Below, in pieces: positions 53,468 to 62,060 of a stretch of DNA of 64,000 nt (within the stretch, counting starts at the first letter, position 1; each line of letters starts with the position of its first letter). The stretch is taken from positions 169,767 through 233,766 of the forward strand of contig NZ_JAQQPZ010000015.1 of assembly GCF_028750675.1 (NCBI RefSeq). Direction: 5' to 3'. The position numbers and the translations under genes were made by a program. Source of the stretch: Shewanella metallivivens (GTDB lineage Bacteria > Pseudomonadota > Gammaproteobacteria > Enterobacterales > Shewanellaceae). The notes beneath the pieces were generated by a model. The model was not told the origin of the DNA. It did not search any database and worked only from the letters and a program-made list of their open reading frames with translations.

Positions 53468-55624
53468 CTATTTGGCGATATCCATTTCAGCTAATAGGTT
53501 GTCAGCATTATCTAAATACTTCATCACCCATAACATGTAACGGCTATCAACTTGAATAGAACGATTGCTTTGAGCATCGTAACCCCAATCGCCAATAATG
53601 CTTTCGTATACACCATCAAACAATAAACCAACGAGCTCAGCTCGACCATTTAAGGTGGGTGAGCCCGAGTTACCGCCTGTGGTATCAAGGGTCGATAGAA
53701 AGTTAACCGGCACAGAATCAATGGCCTTAACGTAGTAATCGCCGTATTGCTTTTGCTTAATCAGTTCAAGTTGCTTTGCGGGTGCATCAAATGGATCCGC
53801 TCCAGTATCTTTAGCTAATAAGCCCTCTAAACGAGTAAAGGGTACCGCTTTTAATCCATCTTGTGGCGAGTAACCTTTCACGTTGCCTACTGTCACTCGT
53901 AAGCTTGAGTTTGCGTCAGCATAAACCGGTTTACCTAACTCGCGGTTGTAGGCAATGATGGCATCCATGTACTGTGGACGCACTTTCATTAAATCACCTT
54001 CTAATTGCTTTTTGGCTTTTTCCAGAGCCATATCAGCGTCATAGGTTTGTACTGCAAATTGAATAAAGGGATCGTTTGACGCTTTAAAGTCAGCAACCGA
54101 TTTATTCATCCAAGCTAAACGTGTGTCTTTATCGTCAAGCTTAGTTTTTGCATACATTTTGTCGAGGGTTTTCGCTAAGGCTTTAGCGTCAAACTTATTG
54201 GTAATACCAAACGCATTATCTAATGATGCAATACGTTGCTCAGCAGGTAATGCGGCATAGCGAGTCAGTAAATCCGCTAGTAAAGCTTTATCAACACTGG
54301 CAGCATAACGACGGTCGATTCGCTCCATGCTTGAGGTAAAGTTTGTCATGTCGCGATCTTGAAAACCGGGCTCACGAGCCATATCGGCTAAGGTTTTCTC
54401 ATTTGCTAAACGGTATAAGTTACGTGCGGTGGTCACCATAGTGGTGTAACCGATATAACCCAGTAACATGTCCCGTTCTTGGTTTAGTTGGCTTTTTGCC
54501 ACTAGTTTCTCAAGGTTTGCTAAGGTTTCGCCGTACTTTTGCTGGCGTTGGTTATCTTTGCTAATCCAGCTTGCTAGATCACTTTCCACTTTTTGTCGAT
54601 CGGCTAACATGGTTGATTTACCATAAAACTCAATCATCGAAGTGAAGTTTTTAGCATAGTTAGCTAAGCCAGCAATTAAGCTTTCGTATTTGATTCGCTC
54701 GTCGCTGCCTTCTGGCGCAGTGTCTTTGATGATATCAATCATCTTCTCTTGCAATTCTTTTGCATGAGGGTATGACCAATTGAATTGGTTGTTCACTTCA
54801 TCTGCTGTGCGGTAACGGTTAGTGCGACCTGGGTAACCCGCCACCATCACAAAATCGCCATCACTCACACCTTTGGCTGATACTTTTAAAAAGCTTTTGG
54901 GCTCATAAGGAACGTTGTCTTTGCTGAAATCGGCAGGCTTACCGTCTTTTGATACATAAGCACGATAAAACGAAAAATCACCGGTATGACGAGGCCACAT
55001 CCAGTTGTCGATATCGCCGCCGTATTTACCCACACTTGCTGCTGGGTTATAGGCTAAACGCACATCGCGAATTTCCAGTTGTTTGACAAGGTAATATTCT
55101 AAACCGCCGTGAAAGCTATACACCTGGCAGCGATAACCTTCTTCTTGTTCACACTCAGCCACTAAGGCTTTTTCTTGTAGCTCAATGCCTTTGTAAAAGT
55201 CATTGCCGACTTTATCCATTTGGCCAGCGGTTACTTTGTCTGTCACGTTGGTGACATCTTCGGTAACAAAAATACGTGAGCCGGGTGTTGCTGGTAATTC
55301 TTCTGCATAGGTTTTGGCTAAAAAGCCGTCTTTAAGCAGGTTTTTTTCAGGCGTTGAGTTGTACTGAATTGAGCCATAAGCGCAGTGGTGATTGGTGACG
55401 ACCAACCCTTTTGGAGACACAAATGAGGCTGTACAACCGCCTAGGCTGATTACGGCGTTCATTGGGAACTCTGTTAATTTTGAAATAGAGTCCGCGCTTA
55501 TTTCTAACCCTTTTGCTTTAAGTTCGTCAGCCATTGCAGGTAATTGATGTGGTTGCCACATCCCTTCATCAGCCGAAGCACCAAAACTGGCGGCGATGGC
55601 GGCAGTTAATAACCATTTTTTCAT
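53468..55624 (-). CDS. S46 family dipeptidyl peptidase (DPP7/DPP11-like)
   Basis: 718 residues with a signal peptide (WLLTAAIAASFGASA). Chymotrypsin-like catalytic residues: His in VVTNHHCAYGSIQ near 77 and Ser in GGNSGSPTLNG near 645; an Asp lies between in GGDIDNWMWPRHTGD. A large helical insert (about 280-560) is typical of DPP7/DPP11. It removes dipeptides from peptides in the periplasm, helping growth on protein. Specificity (Asp/Glu or hydrophobic P1) not determined. Single gene. Confidence 0.9.
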   Translation of the reverse strand: MKKWLLTAAIAASFGASADEGMWQPHQLPAMADELKAKGLEISADSISKLTEFPMNAVISLGGCTASFVSPKGLVVTNHHCAYGSIQYNSTPEKNLLKDGFLAKTYAEELPATPGSRIFVTEDVTNVTDKVTAGQMDKVGNDFYKGIELQEKALVAECEQEEGYRCQVYSFHGGLEYYLVKQLEIRDVRLAYNPAASVGKYGGDIDNWMWPRHTGDFSFYRAYVSKDGKPADFSKDNVPYEPKSFLKVSAKGVSDGDFVMVAGYPGRTNRYRTADEVNNQFNWSYPHAKELQEKMIDIIKDTAPEGSDERIKYESLIAGLANYAKNFTSMIEFYGKSTMLADRQKVESDLASWISKDNQRQQKYGETLANLEKLVAKSQLNQERDMLLGYIGYTTMVTTARNLYRLANEKTLADMAREPGFQDRDMTNFTSSMERIDRRYAASVDKALLADLLTRYAALPAEQRIASLDNAFGITNKFDAKALAKTLDKMYAKTKLDDKDTRLAWMNKSVADFKASNDPFIQFAVQTYDADMALEKAKKQLEGDLMKVRPQYMDAIIAYNRELGKPVYADANSSLRVTVGNVKGYSPQDGLKAVPFTRLEGLLAKDTGADPFDAPAKQLELIKQKQYGDYYVKAIDSVPVNFLSTLDTTGGNSGSPTLNGRAELVGLLFDGVYESIIGDWGYDAQSNRSIQVDSRYMLWVMKYLDNADNLLAEMDIAK

Positions 55625-55665
55625 TATAATTAGTCCATTTAGATATTATTGGTTGCCCAGAAAAC

Positions 55666-55692
55666 AAAAAAGTCAGGCTAAGCCTGACTTTA
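55666..55692 (-). terminator. rho-independent terminator of the aromatic amino acid transporter gene
   Basis: AAAGTCAGGCT and AGCCTGACTTT form a perfect stem with six T on the minus strand, 64 bp past the transporter stop. Confidence 0.88.
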
Positions 55693-55755
55693 ACAAAAGT
55701 TGTTACTTCATGGTAGCGCCTGAAAAACTCGCTTACAAATCATTAACAGTCTTGA

Positions 55756-56958
55756 TTAACCCAGTGCGACCATGAGTTGAGCAAACACAATAAGGGCGCC
55801 TAATAATCCGGCAATGACAAGCGCGAATGTACCTCCACAGACTTGGTATCCCCCCAACATTTGGGCGCGTTGTTTTAATGCCATGGCTATGGGTAAAAAG
55901 ATAATCATCACCACCAATGGAATCGCAGCAAACCCCAAGACCTGGAAAAAGCCATCAGGATAATAAAGTGCACACAAGAGTGGTGGAACAAAAGTGATCA
56001 ACCAGGTTTTTGCACGGCCGGCGACATCATCTCTGGCACGGGTTAGCTCGGCGACATAATCAAATAGGCTCATGGTTACCCCTAAAAATGAGGTCACTAA
56101 TGCAAGGTTTGCGAAGAGATCAATGGCTTGGCTAATGATGCTCGATTGAGCAAGGCCTTGTAATGCAGCCACCAGTTTAGGCAAAGAACCACCAAAGTTA
56201 TGTACGGCTTCACCACCTAGTGAGCCTAGGGTAACCAGCAACCATAAAATGTAACACACTAAAGGGATGGTAGAGCCAATCAGGAGCACTTTTCTTAATG
56301 ACACAGCATCACCATCAAGGTAGCGCACAATGGTCGCAATACACACATGAAAACCAAAAGAGGTAAATACCACAGGGATAGCGGCTAACCATAGTTGCTG
56401 CAGTGCATCGCCAGAGGCAACGGTTGTAGAGTAGTTATTTAATGCTGTTATTAAGCTAACATCGGGCAATAAAAAGCTCACGACCACCACTAATAACAAC
56501 ACCATTGCACTAAATAAAAAACGCGATATTTTATCAATCCATTTAACCCCGATAGCAATCAAACCACCAAAAAACACGGTAAATAAGATCACAGCAACCT
56601 GATTGCTCATGTTAATGCCTATTGGTTGAAGGCGGGTTTCAAGTAACGATGACCCCCCCATCAAATAGACCATGGTTAAGGCAAATAATAAGCTCAAAAA
56701 AGAGCCGCCTTGAATCATTTGGCCGACTTTACCGAGGGTTTTGCCTGTGATTGCATGAACGTTATCACCCACACCGCTGCGCAGATTAATTTCTAACATA
56801 AGCAGTGAGGTGTAGGCAGAAATAGCCCAAATGACCACTAATAAGATTAATGCGGGGATTATACCTAGTGCTGCTGTGGCTAAAGGTAAAGCGAGCATAC
56901 CGCCGCCAATAGCGGTTCCCGCGACAATCGAAATAGAACCTAAGGTTTTCAAATTCAC
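55756..56958 (-). CDS. aromatic amino acid permease (TyrP/Mtr, HAAAP family)
   Basis: 400 residues from a GTG start, with about 11 membrane helices. The family N-terminus GSISIVAGTAIGGGMLALPL and the FTSFGFHVCIATIV segment are present. It takes up tyrosine or tryptophan by proton symport. The only nearby Shine-Dalgarno bases (GGAC) lie in the 3' arm of a 10-bp hairpin just before the start. Confidence 0.87.
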   Translation of the reverse strand: MNLKTLGSISIVAGTAIGGGMLALPLATAALGIIPALILLVVIWAISAYTSLLMLEINLRSGVGDNVHAITGKTLGKVGQMIQGGSFLSLLFALTMVYLMGGSSLLETRLQPIGINMSNQVAVILFTVFFGGLIAIGVKWIDKISRFLFSAMVLLLVVVVSFLLPDVSLITALNNYSTTVASGDALQQLWLAAIPVVFTSFGFHVCIATIVRYLDGDAVSLRKVLLIGSTIPLVCYILWLLVTLGSLGGEAVHNFGGSLPKLVAALQGLAQSSIISQAIDLFANLALVTSFLGVTMSLFDYVAELTRARDDVAGRAKTWLITFVPPLLCALYYPDGFFQVLGFAAIPLVVMIIFLPIAMALKQRAQMLGGYQVCGGTFALVIAGLLGALIVFAQLMVALG

Positions 56959-56959
56959 A

Positions 56960-57005
56960 GCTAATGTCCAGTGTAATTATTATTTTATTTGTGTCGGACA
57001 TTAGC
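56960..57005 (-). promoter_or_regulatory. 10-bp stem at the ribosome site of the permease gene
   Basis: GCTAATGTCC and GGACATTAGC form a perfect 10-bp inverted repeat with a 26-base AT-rich loop. On the minus-strand mRNA the 3' arm ends two bases before the GTG start and contains the only GGA-type ribosome site. Confidence 0.55.
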
Positions 57006-57221
57006 AGAAGGGTGATGGGACAGGCAAGGATCTTTGGCAGTTAAAGGCTATCAGGGCTGTTTGCAAACAATTACGCAACATTAAGCCAAACTGTTTTACA
57101 CGTCATATTTGCAATAGTGTAGCATTACGGCGTTACTATTGGGCCTCAATGATTGTTAAGTGACATCTACAATGTAAAAGCAGGTGATTGAATATAATTC
57201 GTAAGTCGTTATAATACGCTT

Positions 57222-57398
57222 AGTTTTAGGGGAGTAGCTAATCTTGTGTTGCGCGATGTAGCATGCAAGGTGTCGGTATCAACATAATTGGCCTCATGCC
57301 ATGGTGCAGACAGTAACACACTGTAAATTGGTGATGTTTACCCAGCGAGACCTAAGCACAATCACTGCATCAAGGGGTATGCGGCGGCTTGTGCTTAG
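57222..57398 (+). promoter_or_regulatory. yybP-ykoY manganese riboswitch
   Basis: The conserved aptamer ends are clear: AGGGGAGTAG at 57228-57237 and GCGAGACCTAAG at 57345-57356; TTAGG and CCTAA pair as the P1 stem. The 3' side of P1 overlaps CTAAGCACAA (57352-57361), which can instead pair perfectly with TTGTGCTTAG at 57389-57398. The two pairings exclude each other, giving an expression platform just before the start of a manganese-exporter-type gene. Confidence 0.87.
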
Positions 57399-57425
57399 TT
57401 GTCATTTACCCCTAGGATTGTCATA

Positions 57426-57980
57426 TTGGACGCATTACTCACTTCTACCTTCTCTGTTGCAATTGCCGAAATTGGCGATAAAACACAATTGCTCGCATTG
57501 CTACTCGCTGTTCGCTTTAGCAACAAATCCGCCATAATCAGTGCCATTTTACTTGCGACCTTAATTAATCATTTTATTGCTGCGTATTTGGGGCAATGGG
57601 CGATAGGCTGGCTAGATCCTCAATGGTCACGTTATATTGTTGCCACGAGCTTTTTTGCCATAGCATTATGGGTATTAATTCCCGATAAAATCGACGATGA
57701 TGATCATCGTTTTTATAAACTAGGGGCTTTTGGCGCGACGTTTATTTTGTTCTTTATTGCTGAAATCGGGGATAAAACGCAAATCGCCACCGTGGTGCTC
57801 GCGGCAAAGTATCAATCACTGACCTGGGTCGTCATTGGTACTACCTTAGGCATGCTCATTGCCAATGTACCGGTTGTTTTAGTGGGGCATTTTAGTGCGA
57901 ACAAGTTACCTATGGCACTTATTCACCGAGGCTGTGCGCTGATTTTTGCTTTGCTCGGGGTTGCCACGCTCATGTGGTAA
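57426..57980 (+). CDS. GDT1/UPF0016 family cation exporter, probably manganese
   Basis: 184 residues from a TTG at 57426, with AGGA eight bases upstream; an in-frame TTG at 57399 is inside the riboswitch platform, so the shorter form is preferred. Six membrane helices in two halves, each with the EIGDKT signature (VAIAEIGDKTQLLA, FIAEIGDKTQIAT). Bacterial members (MneA of Vibrio) export manganese. The Mn riboswitch in front supports this role. The MFS gene follows closely. Confidence 0.9.
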   Translation: MDALLTSTFSVAIAEIGDKTQLLALLLAVRFSNKSAIISAILLATLINHFIAAYLGQWAIGWLDPQWSRYIVATSFFAIALWVLIPDKIDDDDHRFYKLGAFGATFILFFIAEIGDKTQIATVVLAAKYQSLTWVVIGTTLGMLIANVPVVLVGHFSANKLPMALIHRGCALIFALLGVATLMW

Positions 57981-57991
57981 ATAGAGGGATG

Positions 57992-59401
57992 ATGATCAAA
58001 AGCCAAATTCTTGATAACAAGACCGCCCGAGGATTACCTTGGGTGGTGGCGATTGCGTTTTTTATGCAGTCGTTGGATGGCACCATTCTCAATACCGCCT
58101 TGCCCGCAATGGCCCGTGACTTAAACGAAGATCCTCTGCGCATGCAAGGTGTCATTATTGCTTACATGCTTACGGTGGCTTTGTTGATCCCAGCATCAGG
58201 CTGGATAGCCGATCGCTTTGGCACTAAAAAGATCTTTTTAAGCGCGATTGTATTGTTTAGTTTCGGTTCGTTGTTGTGTGCATTTTCTCATTCACTCGAT
58301 ATGTTGATCGGTGCGCGGGTGGTGCAAGGACTTGGCGGCGCATTGATGCTACCTGTTGGACGCTTAGTGGTGCTGCGGGCTTACCCGCGAACCGAACTTG
58401 TGCGGATTATGGGATTTATCACTATTCCTGGGTTACTGGGTCCATTGATTGGCCCAACAATGGGCGGCTGGATGGTGCAATACTTAACCTGGCATTGGAT
58501 ATTTTTAATTAATCTACCCGTTGGCCTGATAGGATGTTATGCCGCATTTACATTCATCCCCGATTTACGAGGCAAACAACAATCGCGCTTTGATAGCCTT
58601 GGGTTCGTATTATTTGGTGCGGCGATGTTGTTCATCACCGTTGCAATGGAAGGATTAGGTGAACTGCATTTACCTCATTTAAGGGTGATGTTGCTGTTAT
58701 TTGCTGGCATGGCATGTTTGATTGCTTATTGGCTTAGAGCTGGCCGGGTGGCCAATCCATTATTTTCACCCTCGTTGTTTAATACCAGAACATTTGCAAT
58801 CGGTCTTTTTGGTAATTTATTCGCAAGGCTCGGTAGCGGAGCTCTGCCGTTTTTAGTGCCATTATTATTGCAAGTGGCTTTGGGTTACTCACCGTCTCAA
58901 GCTGGGATGAGCATGTTACCTTTGGCCGCCGCGGCTATTTTGGCTAAGTCGTTAGCACGACCAATTATCGAACGTTTAGGTTATCGAATGGTGCTTACTG
59001 CAAACACATTGGCATTAGGGATTATGTTGGCCAGTGTTGGTTTAGTGAGCGAGCAAACACCTTATTGGTTGCTGCTGACTTTATTGGCGATTTTGGGCGC
59101 AATTAACTCACTGCAATTCACCGCAATGAACGCAGTAACACTGATTGATTTAAATGATGAAAATGCCAGTAGCGGTAATAGTTTGTTATCTGTGGTTGGT
59201 CAGTTATCGTTAAGCCTAGGTGTTGCATGTGCTGGCGCGTTACTCGGAGGCTTTAGTGGCAATATGGCGAGTGATACACAAACGGCAGTATTGAGTGCAT
59301 TTCAGCTGACTTTTTTGAGTGTTGGTGTCATGACCATGCTAGCCGCGGCGATTTTTGCTTTGTTATCAAAAGAAGATGGCCGCATGTTGGCGCAAGATTG
59401 A
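57992..59401 (+). CDS. MFS drug-efflux transporter, DHA2 family (MdtD-like)
   Basis: 470 residues from ATG 57992, with GAGGG five bases upstream and 11 bp after the exporter stop. 14 membrane helices are expected. Motifs: SLDGTILNTALPAMA (DHA2 start), DRFGTKKIFL (loop motif A) and GLLGPLIGPTMGGW (motif C of drug antiporters). It likely exports organic solutes by proton antiport. Overlap-like spacing with the GDT1 gene suggests a shared transcript, so part of its message may fall under the riboswitch. Confidence 0.87.
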   Translation: MIKSQILDNKTARGLPWVVAIAFFMQSLDGTILNTALPAMARDLNEDPLRMQGVIIAYMLTVALLIPASGWIADRFGTKKIFLSAIVLFSFGSLLCAFSHSLDMLIGARVVQGLGGALMLPVGRLVVLRAYPRTELVRIMGFITIPGLLGPLIGPTMGGWMVQYLTWHWIFLINLPVGLIGCYAAFTFIPDLRGKQQSRFDSLGFVLFGAAMLFITVAMEGLGELHLPHLRVMLLLFAGMACLIAYWLRAGRVANPLFSPSLFNTRTFAIGLFGNLFARLGSGALPFLVPLLLQVALGYSPSQAGMSMLPLAAAAILAKSLARPIIERLGYRMVLTANTLALGIMLASVGLVSEQTPYWLLLTLLAILGAINSLQFTAMNAVTLIDLNDENASSGNSLLSVVGQLSLSLGVACAGALLGGFSGNMASDTQTAVLSAFQLTFLSVGVMTMLAAAIFALLSKEDGRMLAQD

Positions 59402-59544
59402 CAACATTTGTCATCAATAGTGATAAAGCTTTGTCGAAGTCGTTTTTAATTGATTTTTTTGTGCAGTTAAACACATTCTACATACCCAGATTGGTTAAAA
59501 TATAAACACAGGTCTCGGTTTTTTATATGACTAAGGAGTGGGGT

Positions 59545-59925
59545 ATGAGTATTAAAAAACATGGTTTGTCGATAGGCATAAACCGTATCGAGAATGTTTT
59601 CTTTGTGACACTGAAAGCTGTGGGTACCTTAACTCACGAAGATTATCTGGTGATTACACCGATGCTTGAAGGTGCGCTTAGCCAAGTCGATCAACCCAAA
59701 ATCAGTTTGTTATTGGATGCTACCGAACTTGAAGGTTGGGAATTACGTGCCGCTTGGGATGATTTACAACTAGGGTTAAAACACCAGTCTGAATTTGAAC
59801 GCGTTGCTATTTGGGGTAATAAAAACTGGCATGAATGGGCTGCAAAAATGGGCAGTTGGTTTATTTCTGGTGAAATGAAGTATTTTGAAGACCAAAATGA
59901 TGCGCTGAAATGGTTACGCTATTAA
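59545..59925 (+). CDS. SpoIIAA-like (STAS) protein
   Basis: 126 residues from ATG 59545, directly after AAGGAGTGGGGT; an in-frame ATG at 59527 is less suited. The SpoIIAA-like fold is suggested by LLLDATELEGWELRAAWDDL and FERVAIWGNKNWHEW. Related proteins are small soluble STAS-like proteins, sometimes lipid-binding. No role is known. Single gene. Confidence 0.82.
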   Translation: MSIKKHGLSIGINRIENVFFVTLKAVGTLTHEDYLVITPMLEGALSQVDQPKISLLLDATELEGWELRAAWDDLQLGLKHQSEFERVAIWGNKNWHEWAAKMGSWFISGEMKYFEDQNDALKWLRY

Positions 59926-59945
59926 ATTTAAGTCATTTTAAAAAC

Positions 59946-59975
59946 AAAAACCTAGCATTAATTGCTAGGTTTTTT
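59946..59975. terminator. bidirectional terminator between convergent small genes
   Basis: AAACCTAGCA-TTAAT-TGCTAGGTTT with a T-run on the plus side and A-run on the other. It ends the SpoIIAA-like gene on the plus strand and may also serve the minus-strand gene. Confidence 0.9.
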
Positions 59976-59988
59976 ATGCATCATATTT

Positions 59989-60180
59989 TTATGCCGTGGT
60001 ATTAATATTATGACCGCTATTACCGACCGGTTGCGGTGCGGGCGCGGCGGCTTCAATCAGCTGCAGTGCCATTTGCCCTTCAATTTCTTGTTGATCTTTT
60101 GCCATCACAGCCACTTTCAAACTGTTTCCTGAATCGATCGTCGTTGGCATCGATGATGGTGCATTCAGACTGATAGTCAT
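59989..60180 (-). CDS. YjfB-like putative motility protein, small
   Basis: 63 residues. The C-terminal pattern ALQLIEAAAPAPQPVGNSGH followed by NINTTA matches the YjfB-type putative motility family, which ends in a P-x-GN-G-x-x-I/N-D/N motif. Function poorly known. Convergent with the SpoIIAA-like gene. Confidence 0.65.
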   Translation of the reverse strand: MTISLNAPSSMPTTIDSGNSLKVAVMAKDQQEIEGQMALQLIEAAAPAPQPVGNSGHNINTTA

Positions 60181-60385
60181 GCTTTACCCTCAGTTTTGAG
60201 TTAGTAAAAGTATATCGGCATAGTAGGGTTAAACTTGAGTCGTAAATCATTTTATTTATGGATAACAGTTGATACATTGCGCGCAATTAATGTGTGGTAT
60301 AATTTAATACTAATACGGTCACCTGTTGGATTTGCACGGATATACCAAGGTATTTCGATTATTATTTGTGAGCAGAGCGAAGTCT

Positions 60386-60865
60386 ATGTCTACTAAACAT
60401 CATCCCGATCAATCGGTTAACCCTTTAGCACTTGAAAACCAAGTGTGTTTCTCATTGTACAGTGCGACCAATGCCATGATCCGCGCCTATAGACCCTTAC
60501 TTGATGAACTGTCACTCACTTACCCGCAATATTTAGTGATGATGGTGCTTTGGCAAGAGCCTGGCATCAGCGTGAAAACCTTAGGTGAAAAGCTTCATCT
60601 TGATTCAGGAACATTAACGCCGTTACTGAAACGTTTAGAGACCAAAGCGTTAGTTAGCCGTGGTCGCAGTGAATTAGACGAGCGAGTTCGGGTTTTACAC
60701 GTGACTGAAGCGGGGCGTGAGTTACATCAACAAGCTCTGGCTATTCCTGAGCAAATGCGCTGTAAAGTCGGCGGAACGTTAGACGATTTAGCACAACTTA
60801 AAAAATTGTGTGATCAAGCATTTGCTATGCTGAATTCGGGCGAGGCGACAAGCTGTGAAATGTGA
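60386..60865 (+). CDS. MarR family regulator, OhrR-like
   Basis: 159 residues from ATG 60386; an in-frame extension to 60326 is possible, as the ribosome site is weak. The N-terminal NPLALENQVCFSLYSAT has the OhrR peroxide-sensing Cys position (Cys21). Winged helix: VKTLGEKLHLDSGTLTPLLK and LDERVRVLHVTEAG. OhrR represses ohr and is released when this Cys is oxidised by organic peroxide. No ohr gene lies next to it in the window. Overlaps rlmC by 11 bp. Confidence 0.82.
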   Translation: MSTKHHPDQSVNPLALENQVCFSLYSATNAMIRAYRPLLDELSLTYPQYLVMMVLWQEPGISVKTLGEKLHLDSGTLTPLLKRLETKALVSRGRSELDERVRVLHVTEAGRELHQQALAIPEQMRCKVGGTLDDLAQLKKLCDQAFAMLNSGEATSCEM

Positions 60866-61988
60866 TTATTTTCAGCGTGGTGATTGTTTATCCTGTCGCA
60901 ACATTGTGCAACCAATGGCACAGCAAATTGCCATTAAACAACAGCAGCTTGAGGCATTATTTGGTGAGTTAGCGGTAGGGAAATGGCTGCCACCGGTATT
61001 GAGTGCCGAGTCTGGTTTTCGTAATAAAGCTAAAATGGTGGTATTAGGTGCCGCGCATCAACCCATCTTAGGCTTAGTTAATCCACAAGGCGAGGCCGTT
61101 AGCTTATGTGATTGCAGCTTGTATCCGCATGATATGCAAGTACTGCTGCATCGGTTAGAGCGTTTTGTGCAACAAGCGGGCTTACCGCCATATCGTGTCG
61201 ACAAAGCCAAAGGTGAACTGAAATACATCTTACTGACACGCAGCCAAAAGCACGGCCAATTTATGTTGCGCTTTGTGATGCGCAGCGAGCAAGCCATTGC
61301 CCGCATCGAGCGCGAGTTACCACAGCTTTTACAAGAGTTTCCAGCAATAGCGTTAGTGTCTGTCAACATCCAGCCTGTGCATATGGCGATATTAGAAGGC
61401 GAGCAAGAAATCTTTTTAACTGAGGCGACTCGTTTAGAAGAACAGTTTAATCATGTGCCACTATTTATTCGCCCTAAAAGTTTTTTTCAAACCAATCCTG
61501 AGGTTGCTGCACAGTTATATCAAACCGCTCGCGAGTGGGTGGCAGAGTTTAACCCAAACTACATTTGGGATTTGTTTTGTGGCGTAGGGGGGTTTGGTCT
61601 GCATTGTGCCGATAAGCATATTCGTTTAACCGGCATCGAAATTGAGGCCGAAGCCATTGAATGTGCCAAACTATCAGCTGAAAAATTAGGCTTATCTCAG
61701 GTTGATTTTAGTGCGCTTGACTCAACAGCATTTGCCCAAGGGCAGGCCATACAAGACAAACCGGATTTGATTATTGTTAATCCACCAAGGCGTGGATTAG
61801 GCGAAGCATTGTGCCAGTCATTGAGTCTGTTTGCGCCTAAGGCCATAGTGTATTCTAGCTGTAACCCCAATACACTAGTTAATGATTTAGCCAGTATTGA
61901 GGGTTACCAGATCACTAAAGTGCAGTTGTTTGATATGTTTGCGCATACTGACCATTTTGAAGTGTTAGTTATGCTAGAAAAGCTGTAA
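60855..61988 (+). CDS. rlmC: 23S rRNA m5U747 methyltransferase RlmC
   Basis: 377 residues from a GTG that overlaps the regulator gene. Fe-S cluster cysteines MKCDYFQRGDCLSCRN plus LCDCSLYP; SAM motif WDLFCGVGGFGLHCA near 236; NPPRRGLG and the catalytic Cys in YSSCNPNTL near 335. It makes m5U747 in 23S rRNA. FRNKAKMVV is characteristic of RlmC over RlmD. Plus strand, next to chrA. Confidence 0.93.
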   Translation: MKCDYFQRGDCLSCRNIVQPMAQQIAIKQQQLEALFGELAVGKWLPPVLSAESGFRNKAKMVVLGAAHQPILGLVNPQGEAVSLCDCSLYPHDMQVLLHRLERFVQQAGLPPYRVDKAKGELKYILLTRSQKHGQFMLRFVMRSEQAIARIERELPQLLQEFPAIALVSVNIQPVHMAILEGEQEIFLTEATRLEEQFNHVPLFIRPKSFFQTNPEVAAQLYQTAREWVAEFNPNYIWDLFCGVGGFGLHCADKHIRLTGIEIEAEAIECAKLSAEKLGLSQVDFSALDSTAFAQGQAIQDKPDLIIVNPPRRGLGEALCQSLSLFAPKAIVYSSCNPNTLVNDLASIEGYQITKVQLFDMFAHTDHFEVLVMLEKL

Positions 61989-62060
61989 GTGAAGAGTGGT
62001 CATGAAATTGTCATTTTTATGTCATAAAATCATGATTCAACATTAAAAGGATCTCGGGCG

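Noticed and set aside
56959..57221. TyrR box in front of the aromatic amino acid permease
   Set aside because: No TGTAAA-N6-TTTACA-like sequence was found; only the hairpin is clear.
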